This document shows positions 60,601 through 64,000 of a stretch of DNA of 64,000 bases, one piece after another. Both the position numbers and the translations under genes were made by a program. A model generated the notes under the pieces. It searched no databases, was not told where the DNA came from, and saw only the letters and a program-made list of their open reading frames with translations. Source of the stretch: Himantopus leucocephalus (Eukaryota; Chordata; Aves; Charadriiformes; Recurvirostridae). Within the stretch, counting starts at the first letter, position 1. Every line of letters starts with the position of its first letter. Location of the stretch: NCBI GenBank assembly GCA_003993805.1, contig RSEF01000003.1, forward strand, positions 112,437,209 to 112,501,208, in the 5' to 3' direction.

Positions 60601-63600
60601 AAAGGAATGCCCCTCTCCAGTTTCCTCCTGAAACCTATGCAAAGAATAACCCGCTACCCGCTGCTCATAAAGAGTGTGAGTACCCTACGCGAGGTTTTGT
60701 AGGTGAATGCTTTTGAGTTTGATCTCGATAGCAAAAGCAAAAAAAAAACGTTGTCCCTTTATGGGGATTTCTGTGAGACTGCAGAGAAGTAGTAGCTGTG
60801 CTTACCTCTGCTTTGATCTTGATTTCTTCCCTTTTTGATCCATCCCAGATTCTAGAGAACACTCCAGAAAATCACCCCGATCACAGTAACCTCAAGCTTG
60901 CCTTGGAGCGTGCGGAGGAGCTGTGCTCTCAAGTTAACGAAGGGGTGCGTGAGAAAGAGAACTCGGACAGGCTGGAATGGATACAGTCCCACGTCCAGTG
61001 CGAAGGTCTTGCTGAGGTAGCTGCGTTGATACACTGTATGGCGGAGACTTTTCCGAGCCATTTTAGAAAGGCCGGGGCAGGGGGGGAACGGGGGTCCTTG
61101 CTCACATCTGTTACTGGAACACGATTTTCTGCTGAGCTCTTGGCAGAGAAGTTTTTATTAACTTCTGCCCACAGCCATAATGTGATGAGCCCTCGTTTTT
61201 GCATGATTTTGGCAGTGGAGAGATCTCAGTTTATCAGCTTAAAACTGATACCATGTAAATGGTTAAACAAACAGAAATAACTCTGCCTGTGCTGCCGTTG
61301 GGCTAAGTCAGGTGTTACTACCTGGAATTTCACTTAGCACGTTTCCTAGGGTGGTTCTTCACACCAAAAGGGCACAGCACAGCCCTCACTGCCAGATCCT
61401 CAAAGGTGGGGTAGCTTCACGCTCTTGTACCTTTCAGGACAGCCTTCAAAATGAGGTGTTGTGACAGTTCTCCGCTGGTTGCTTAAGGAACCAGGGCCTG
61501 ACAGGCCCAGAAGGTCTGTCCTAGTTCCATCACCTAATTGTGCACCCGTAAGAGGTGACCTGACTGCAGACTCTGCAGGCTCTTCTTAAACATAGCTTTT
61601 GGACAACAGAAAAGTGGCCATGAGATAAATGCCCTCATCCAGTCAAACCCATGTGTATGTTGTTGGTAAGGCTTAAATCTACTTGAAGTTGGGAGCAGTG
61701 TTGATACCATGGTAGATCATAAAACAGCTTCCCTTCTCTTCGTTTGTAACTGAGTTCACTAACCAAAACGGAAGAAAACTTTGAGCAGCTTGAGCAATCT
61801 CCACTGTGAAGAGGAGCAGGAACTGATGTCTGTATTAACTCGCGGCTACTAATGGGTTTTGTCTCTCCTAGCAACCGGTGTTCAACTCCCTCACAAACTG
61901 CTTGGGACCACGGAAGCTCCTGCACAGCGGCAAACTGTACAAGGCCAAGAGCAGTAAGGAGCTGTACGGCTTCCTCTTCAATGACTTCCTCCTGCTCACC
62001 TACATGGTTAAACAGTTTGTCTCTTCCGGCTCCGATAAACTGTTCAGCCCCAAATCCAACTCCCAGTTCAAAATGTACAAAACGGTGAGTGAAACCGGGT
62101 CTCCTGTGGTCATGTTGATACAGTGGGACCTGGCTTCTGATGAGGAATGCTGTTCTCCCTGCTGGGCTCAGCCGTCTGGCTCTGTCTGATCGTTTCCAGC
62201 CATACGGGCACATACGCCATTTGGCTTTGTCCCGGGAAAACGACAGGCTCCTGCATGTTAGTTTAATAAACATTTTTTTCGACTCTGGGGTGAAAGGGCT
62301 GAAATAGCATCGTGCCTGAGCAGCTGAGTGGGATGTTCAGAAGCAGGAGCCTTGACTTAAGTTTGCACAAGTTACTGCATCACAAGAAAATAGTTGTCCT
62401 TTAGAAAAAGAGTAAAAGGTGCAAAACTTCAGTCTCTGTGTCCACACAGTGCGTGTTCTCAAGTTTTTGGAGTTGGGGAGATAATTTTAAATATTGGGAC
62501 TGCTTTCTGACAGGGAACCTGGGAGGTCTCCAGGATTTCCAAGCTCCACGCTGCAGCTCTGCTTACGCAGAAGCTCTTCATCTAGGAGGACAGAATGGGG
62601 GGTATCGCCGGAGTAGTTTTTGCCTCAGTCCTTTCTCACATCCTTTATATGGTGATCTGATTGTTTGTCCTGTGTCCTCTGACTTTCATTTTCCCTATGG
62701 TAAAACAATGTATTTAAGCATCCTTGTAGAGTTTCCGCTTATCGTCCGGGTGACGCTGCCACAGCGATATTTGCTTTTCTTTCAGCCTGTTTTCCTTAAT
62801 GAAGTCCTGGTGAAATTGCCCACAGATCCTTCAAGTGATGAGCCAGTTTTCCACATATCACATATTGACAGAGTTTACACGCTTAAAACCGACAACATTA
62901 ATGAGCGGTGAGTAGTGAAGATGCAGATCTGAGCCTGACCTTGTTGATCATGGCTGTAGGCTGTCTCCGGTGAGCAGACACGGGGGTCTCTGAGTTCAGG
63001 AATGGGGTTTAGTCTCTCGGTCAGGAAACAAACTCGTTTGACTCTCACTTGAATGACAAGTTTTCTCTGATTTTGTTCTGCTTGTGCAGCAGCTCTTGCA
63101 GTGGAATCCGGTCACATCTACTGCCCCTCGATGTTACAGTTGTATAGAAGAATAGTTCAGGGCTGCAAAGTCCAGAGTCCCATAGGTTCTTCCCCAGTTC
63201 TGGTCAGCCTTTGACGTGACCCAGCAGTCTTTAATAAAGCAGCCGCTCCACTTTCATTTATTTAGGCTGATATGGAAATGTGGCGAAAGATGAAATCCAA
63301 AAACGCCATCGCTTTAGTCCTTGAACTAACTCAATTCATGATGCCTCTGAAATCCAGTGGGGGTAAAAAAATGGCAAAAGAGATTGGGGCACAGTCACTG
63401 ATACTGAGGAATTTCCTTCCTGTGGTATGACCCTGACCATAGGGATCGCTCTTTGCAGCACTGCCTGGGTCCAGAAAATCAAAGCGGCATCAGAGCAGTA
63501 CATCGAAACTGAGAAGAAGAAACGTGAAAAGGCTTATCAAGGTACCTACCGAGTTCTGTATTTGCCTCTCATCCACCCGGACGTGTGGGCAGGGCCTTTT

Positions 63601-63773
63601 CTGGAGGGTGCCACAGTCTCTGTGTAGGATCTCCCTCTTCAGATCTGTTGCCAGTTTTTACAGTTTATTTCTGATGACTTTGTTCCCAGCTCGCTCACAG
63701 AAGACCTCAGGAATAGGACGCTTGATGGTGCATGTGATTGAAGCAACAGAGCTAAAGGCCTGTAAGCCCAATG
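14400..63773 (+). CDS. ITSN2: ITSN2, intersectin-2 (long isoform, join of 35 coding exons, both ends incomplete)
   Basis: Intersectin-2 is a scaffold of clathrin-mediated endocytosis and a guanine-nucleotide exchange factor for Cdc42. Counting from the first visible residue, the parts are EH1 (about 1-85), EH2 (about 225-310), KLERQ-rich coiled coil (about 350-780), SH3-A (about 813-870), SH3-B (955-1012), SH3-C (1043-1098), SH3-D (1114-1172), SH3-E (1188-1246), DH (about 1265-1450), PH (about 1478-1605) and the start of C2 (from about 1620). It is ITSN2 rather than ITSN1 because diagnostic segments such as [33 protein letters not shown] and [13 protein letters not shown] match ITSN2. All 34 internal junctions keep phase. 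The start codon exon was not found and the end lies outside. Projected full length is roughly 1760 residues against about 1697 in human, mainly because exon 18 is longer. Confidence 0.97.
16163..16226 (+). CDS. ITSN2: ITSN2 exon 4: EH1 middle
   Basis: Encodes [20 protein letters not shown] and ends within the conserved EH tryptophan codon. It is 64 nt, the same length and phase as exon 9, its counterpart in EH2. The donor is GTAAGG. The following intron (16227-17957) shows no feature beyond T-rich tracts. Confidence 0.95.
17958..18121 (+). CDS. ITSN2: ITSN2 exon 5: EH1 calcium loop and end
   Basis: Contains the EF-hand-type loop [12 protein letters not shown], then [12 protein letters not shown] and [12 protein letters not shown] at the linker start. 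The acceptor is TTTTAAG and the donor GTACTT. The following intron (18122-19417) shows nothing recognisable. Confidence 0.95.
19418..19615 (+). CDS. ITSN2: ITSN2 exon 6: EH1-EH2 linker
   Basis: Encodes a serine, threonine, proline and methionine-rich linker ([14 protein letters not shown], then [20 protein letters not shown]) with no domain. It is alignable to mammalian ITSN2 mainly at its ends. The donor is GTAAGT. Confidence 0.93.
19894..19990 (+). CDS. ITSN2: ITSN2 exon 7: linker
   Basis: Encodes [20 protein letters not shown] and then [12 protein letters not shown], a conserved ITSN2 linker block. The acceptor follows a T-rich tract. The following intron (19991-21644) ends in a (CT)n and poly-T tract. 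Confidence 0.93.
21555..21630 (+). repeat. (CT)n and poly-T tract with one ambiguous base
   Basis: A (CT)n run passes into nearly pure T. One N at 21604 marks uncertain homopolymer length. The tract ends 14 bases before the exon 8 acceptor and so forms an unusually long polypyrimidine tract. Confidence 0.9.
21645..21787 (+). CDS. ITSN2: ITSN2 exon 8: linker and start of EH2
   Basis: Encodes a serine-rich stretch, then [20 protein letters not shown] and [10 protein letters not shown], the first helix of EH2. The exon ends at the same place in the EH fold as exon 3. The following intron (21788-23110) shows nothing recognisable. Confidence 0.95.
23111..23174 (+). CDS. ITSN2: ITSN2 exon 9: EH2 middle
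   Basis: Encodes [20 protein letters not shown] and part of the conserved tryptophan codon. It is 64 nt with the same phases as exon 4. The following intron (23175-24971) holds an N at 24234 followed by poly-T to 24253, and otherwise nothing recognisable. Confidence 0.95.
24972..25109 (+). CDS. ITSN2: ITSN2 exon 10: EH2 calcium loop and end
   Basis: Encodes [20 protein letters not shown] with a complete calcium-loop pattern ([12 protein letters not shown]), then [20 protein letters not shown]. The last segment is near-identical to mammalian ITSN2 and decides the paralogue. The donor GTATAT is weak. The intron after it is only 111 bases. Confidence 0.96.
25221..25306 (+). CDS. ITSN2: ITSN2 exon 11: linker
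   Basis: Encodes [20 protein letters not shown] and EEPQKKQP, the linker between EH2 and the coiled coil. The following intron (25307-26292) shows nothing recognisable apart from T-rich tracts. Confidence 0.94.
26293..26555 (+). CDS. ITSN2: ITSN2 exon 12: coiled-coil start
   Basis: Encodes [20 protein letters not shown] followed by an E/R/Q/K-rich helix ending KEIERRE. This is the KLERQ region that mediates dimerisation. The donor GTTGTT is weak and translation would run 22 codons into the intron before a stop at 26619-26621. The following intron (26556-27252) shows nothing else. Confidence 0.96.
27253..27402 (+). CDS. ITSN2: ITSN2 exon 13: coiled coil
   Basis: Encodes [20 protein letters not shown] and continues to SLNLELEAL in heptad-like E/R/Q/L sequence. 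It is exactly 50 codons, phase 0 at both ends. Confidence 0.96.
27631..27771 (+). CDS. ITSN2: ITSN2 exon 14: coiled coil
   Basis: Encodes [20 protein letters not shown] and ends [10 protein letters not shown]. It is 47 codons, phase 0 at both ends, so it could be skipped without frame loss. The following intron (27772-28557) shows nothing recognisable. Confidence 0.95.
28558..28645 (+). CDS. ITSN2: ITSN2 exon 15: coiled coil
   Basis: Encodes [20 protein letters not shown] and KNAQLENTQ, matching the ITSN2 coiled coil. The donor is GTAAGTG. The following intron (28646-29245) shows nothing recognisable. Confidence 0.95.
29246..29385 (+). CDS. ITSN2: ITSN2 exon 16: coiled coil
   Basis: Encodes [20 protein letters not shown] and then [20 protein letters not shown]. 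The following intron (29386-32122) is AT-rich. I see no exon or recognisable repeat in its 2.7 kb. Confidence 0.95.
32123..32259 (+). CDS. ITSN2: ITSN2 exon 17: coiled coil
   Basis: Encodes [20 protein letters not shown] and ends [11 protein letters not shown]. The following intron (32260-34159) contains no recognisable feature. A GC-richer block at 32930-33060 has no identifiable coding content. Confidence 0.95.
34160..34605 (+). CDS. ITSN2: ITSN2 exon 18: enlarged coiled-coil end and linker to SH3-A
   Basis: The 446-nt exon encodes about 148 residues: [20 protein letters not shown], a long E/K/R/Q helix, then a tail with [20 protein letters not shown]. From memory, mammalian ITSN2 has only about 60 residues between the same landmarks. 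The tail aligns by position and motif (FxxLL/LF then PW) with the ITSN1 linker before its SH3-A. Codons and phases are normal and the frame is open throughout, so this is real coding sequence. The following intron (34606-35750) shows only a chance open frame. Confidence 0.93.
35751..35872 (+). CDS. ITSN2: ITSN2 exon 19: SH3-A first half
   Basis: Encodes [20 protein letters not shown] and [13 protein letters not shown], with the ALYPF ligand-pocket motif. The split after GDIIQ matches the site where ITSN1 carries its neuronal five-residue microexon. I saw no equivalent in the intron 35873-37545, which is otherwise featureless. Confidence 0.96.
37546..37721 (+). CDS. ITSN2: ITSN2 exon 20: SH3-A second half and linker
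   Basis: Encodes [34 protein letters not shown] and then [14 protein letters not shown]. The SH3 GW and FPxNYV signatures are intact. The intron to 38007 is short and featureless. Confidence 0.96.
38008..38152 (+). CDS. ITSN2: ITSN2 exon 21: SH3-A/SH3-B linker
   Basis: Encodes a diverged stretch, then [20 protein letters not shown], a strongly conserved ITSN2 linker rich in SP sites. The donor is GTATAT. The following intron (38153-38638) shows nothing recognisable. Confidence 0.95.
38639..38844 (+). CDS. ITSN2: ITSN2 exon 22: SH3-B
   Basis: Encodes a complete SH3 domain in one exon: [20 protein letters not shown], the WWFGE pocket and [13 protein letters not shown]. The following intron (38845-39678) shows nothing recognisable. 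Confidence 0.97.
39679..39743 (+). CDS. ITSN2: ITSN2 exon 23: SH3-B/SH3-C linker
   Basis: A 65-nt exon encoding [20 protein letters not shown]. The following intron (39744-40630) contains a splice-flanked open segment at 40277-40374 that would break the frame (see findings). Confidence 0.93.
40631..40797 (+). CDS. ITSN2: ITSN2 exon 24: SH3-C
   Basis: Encodes [20 protein letters not shown], the GEWWTGS pocket and [14 protein letters not shown]. The SH3 signatures are intact. The intron to 41106 shows nothing recognisable. Confidence 0.97.
41107..41152 (+). CDS. ITSN2: ITSN2 exon 25: short SH3-C/SH3-D linker exon
   Basis: A 46-nt exon encoding [15 protein letters not shown]. It corresponds to the SGASNKKP linker of mammalian ITSN2. 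The donor is GTAAGTG. Confidence 0.92.
41356..41477 (+). CDS. ITSN2: ITSN2 exon 26: SH3-D first half
   Basis: Encodes [40 protein letters not shown]. The following intron (41478-43163) shows only a short A/G-rich tract near 42533-42555. Confidence 0.96.
43164..43260 (+). CDS. ITSN2: ITSN2 exon 27: SH3-D second half
   Basis: Encodes [20 protein letters not shown] and [12 protein letters not shown]. The FPASHV ending, in place of FPxNYV, is the normal ITSN2 SH3-D variant. The following intron (43261-44362) shows nothing recognisable. Confidence 0.96.
44363..44554 (+). CDS. ITSN2: ITSN2 exon 28: SH3-E
   Basis: Encodes [20 protein letters not shown], the ADWWQGE pocket and [19 protein letters not shown], ending with a lone T. 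In the long form this joins GG to give tryptophan. If joined to the exon at 49723 it gives TGA. Intersectin short isoforms end after this same SQQ. Confidence 0.97.
44555..49722 (+). other. ITSN2: Large SH3-E to DH intron, 5' part
   Basis: AT-rich sequence with one reverse CR1 3' end at about 47166-47262. The stretch 47600-49250 is GC-richer and carries modest minus-strand open frames with no recognisable homology. It may be old repeat sequence. Confidence 0.5.
47166..47262 (-). mobile_element. CR1 LINE 3' end, reverse orientation
   Basis: Contains TTAGGTTGGAAAAGACCTTT and AAGGTCATTGAGTCCAACC, then CACCACTAAACCAT, the reverse complement of the CR1 tail. It is antisense to ITSN2 within the large intron. 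The terminal octamer is decayed. Confidence 0.9.
49723..50170 (+). other. ITSN2: Candidate alternative terminal exon of the ITSN2 short isoform (stop plus 3' UTR)
   Basis: A strong acceptor (two long T runs, then AG at 49721-49722) is followed by GACCC. Joined to the T ending exon 28, GA gives an immediate TGA stop after DPSQQ, reproducing the known end of intersectin short isoforms (EH, coiled coil and five SH3 domains without DH-PH-C2). The rest would be 3' UTR. ATTAAA at 50149-50154 is the nearest poly-A signal. AATAAA also occurs at 50710, 50967 and 53266, so the UTR may be longer. The exon contains an 18-bp inverted repeat. The position and reading phase support the call. Use in RNA is inference. 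Confidence 0.65.
49930..50074. repeat. Perfect 18-bp inverted repeat, 109-base loop, TA at both ends
   Basis: The arm at 49930-49947 (ATAGTGGGTCTTTGTGTG) is the exact reverse complement of the arm at 50057-50074. The repeat proper can be read as 15-bp terminal inverted repeats flanked by TA, as in Tc1/mariner-type short elements. It could instead be a stable 3' UTR hairpin. The pairing is seen directly and the origin is open. Confidence 0.8.
50171..57797 (+). other. ITSN2: Large SH3-E to DH intron, 3' part (possibly long 3' UTR of the short isoform at its start)
   Basis: No coding exon recognised. Contains an (AT)n tract at 51145-51166, a (TAA)n/(ATG)n tract at 52082-52111, an AATAAA at 53266-53271 with GT-rich sequence after it, and an A/C-rich tract at 54026-54105. 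The part after about 53.7 kb is GC-richer, but its open frames are short and unrecognised. Confidence 0.5.
52082..52111 (+). repeat. Trinucleotide microsatellite (ATG)n(TAA)n
   Basis: Three ATG-type units are followed by about seven TAA units. It is intronic and has no evident function. Confidence 0.9.
57798..57919 (+). CDS. ITSN2: ITSN2 exon 29: start of DH domain
   Basis: Encodes [20 protein letters not shown] and then [20 protein letters not shown], the first DH helix. It is specific to the long isoform. The following intron (57920-58798) shows nothing recognisable. Confidence 0.97.
58799..58905 (+). CDS. ITSN2: ITSN2 exon 30: DH domain
   Basis: Encodes [20 protein letters not shown] and [15 protein letters not shown]. 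The following intron (58906-59525) shows nothing recognisable. An open frame at 59259-59543 is non-coding. Confidence 0.97.
59526..59709 (+). CDS. ITSN2: ITSN2 exon 31: DH domain
   Basis: Encodes [40 protein letters not shown] and ends DADFKDYLK. Near-identical to mammalian ITSN2. The following intron (59710-60576) shows nothing recognisable. Confidence 0.97.
60577..60675 (+). CDS. ITSN2: ITSN2 exon 32: DH catalytic helix region
   Basis: Encodes [20 protein letters not shown] and [13 protein letters not shown]. The [12 protein letters not shown] segment is the most conserved DH helix and contacts Cdc42. It is 33 codons, phase 0 at both ends. Confidence 0.97.
60849..61016 (+). CDS. ITSN2: ITSN2 exon 33: end of DH, DH-PH linker
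   Basis: Encodes [20 protein letters not shown] and [20 protein letters not shown]. It is 56 codons, phase 0 at both ends. The following intron (61017-61871) shows nothing recognisable. Confidence 0.97.
61872..62084 (+). CDS. ITSN2: ITSN2 exon 34: PH domain first half
   Basis: Encodes [35 protein letters not shown] and [14 protein letters not shown]. Third codon positions are mostly C or G, unlike the AT-ending codons of the SH3 exons. The large antisense open frame over it is a shadow. The following intron (62085-62785) shows nothing recognisable. Confidence 0.97.
62786..62907 (+). CDS. ITSN2: ITSN2 exon 35: PH domain
   Basis: Encodes [20 protein letters not shown] and [18 protein letters not shown]. 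The following intron (62908-63458) shows nothing recognisable. Confidence 0.97.
63459..63541 (+). CDS. ITSN2: ITSN2 exon 36: PH C-terminal helix
   Basis: Encodes [20 protein letters not shown] and KREKAYQ, with the invariant PH-helix tryptophan. The donor GTACCT is moderate. Confidence 0.97.
63690..63773 (+). CDS. ITSN2: ITSN2 exon 37: start of C2 domain (last exon in window)
   Basis: Encodes [20 protein letters not shown] and LKACKPN, the first C2 strands, and ends on a lone G for the next glycine. By family length, about 110 more residues and the stop codon should lie beyond the window. Confidence 0.97.
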
Positions 63774-63954
63774 GTAAGTGAAGGAAATAGCGTCAAATCA
63801 CTTTTATTCCTGTGACATTTGGAAAGGCTTGCTGAGAAGTGTTTGGTGACTTGAGAAACATTGTGGATTCAGCTACAGCTTCTGAACAAATTAGCCATTA
63901 TTTAGTTTCAGAGGACTGAGTGAAGAAGCAGCTCTGTGCTGCTCTAGGATATTG

Positions 63955-64000
63955 CTATAGGGATTGGAGCATCTCCCTTATGAGGAAAGGCTGAGAGAGC
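63955..64000 (+). mobile_element. CR1 LINE fragment, runs off the window
   Basis: GGAGCATCTCCCTTATGAGG and AAAGGCTGAGAGAGC are typical of the CR1 3' region upstream of its tail. Sense orientation relative to ITSN2. Its end lies beyond the window. Confidence 0.85.

Noticed and set aside
61635..62273. 212-codon minus-strand frame
   Set aside because: Antisense shadow of the GC-ending PH exon 34, which is clearly coding on the plus strand.

Overview
The window is vertebrate nuclear DNA, almost certainly from a bird. Three stretches match the ends or body of CR1 LINEs, the main avian interspersed repeat (about 5891-5976, 47166-47262 and 63955 to the end). Introns are short to moderate, and CpG-rich promoter DNA alternates with AT-rich introns. 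The window is dominated by one plus-strand gene, ITSN2 (intersectin-2), an endocytic scaffold and Cdc42 exchange factor. I traced 35 coding exons from 14400 to 63773. Every junction has AG/GT splice sites and a matching codon phase, giving about 1644 codons in order: EH1, EH2, coiled coil, SH3-A to SH3-E, DH, PH and the start of C2. The rest of C2 and the stop codon lie beyond the window. The short exon expected to carry the start codon was not found between 4374 and 14399. It may lie in the 100-N assembly gap at 5791-5890.

Layout. 1-970 is AT-rich, with one weak candidate terminal exon of an unidentified plus-strand gene (596-739). 970-1860 is GC-rich, then resembles an avian retroviral LTR. 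1985-3600 is a CpG-rich block with ETS, ZNF143-like and YY1-like motifs, an array of diverged repeats pairing a CTCF-like site with an NRF1-like site, and a run of about eleven Sp1-type GC boxes. 3900-4373 is the probable ITSN2 promoter and first exon, with two RFX X-box-like motifs and two CCAAT boxes. Intron 1 holds a frame-broken MFSD5 pseudogene (about 4690-5190), the gap and a CR1 3' end. 14.4-25.3 kb encodes the EH domains and linkers, 26.3-34.6 kb the coiled coil, 35.7-44.6 kb the five SH3 domains, and 57.8-63.8 kb DH-PH-C2. The 13.2-kb intron between SH3-E and DH contains a strong acceptor at 49723. Used as an exon, it would create a TGA stop directly after SH3-E, exactly where intersectin short isoforms end.

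In the encoded protein, the EH domains bind NPF-motif endocytic adaptors, the coiled coil mediates dimerisation, the SH3 domains bind proline-rich partners such as dynamin, synaptojanin and WASP-family proteins, and DH-PH-C2 activates Cdc42 at membranes. The most notable observations are the short-isoform terminal exon with an 18-bp inverted repeat flanked by TA, the enlarged ITSN1-like coiled-coil exon, the promoter-proximal repeat array and the MFSD5 pseudogene. Exon numbers are local: exon 2 is reserved for the missing start exon.
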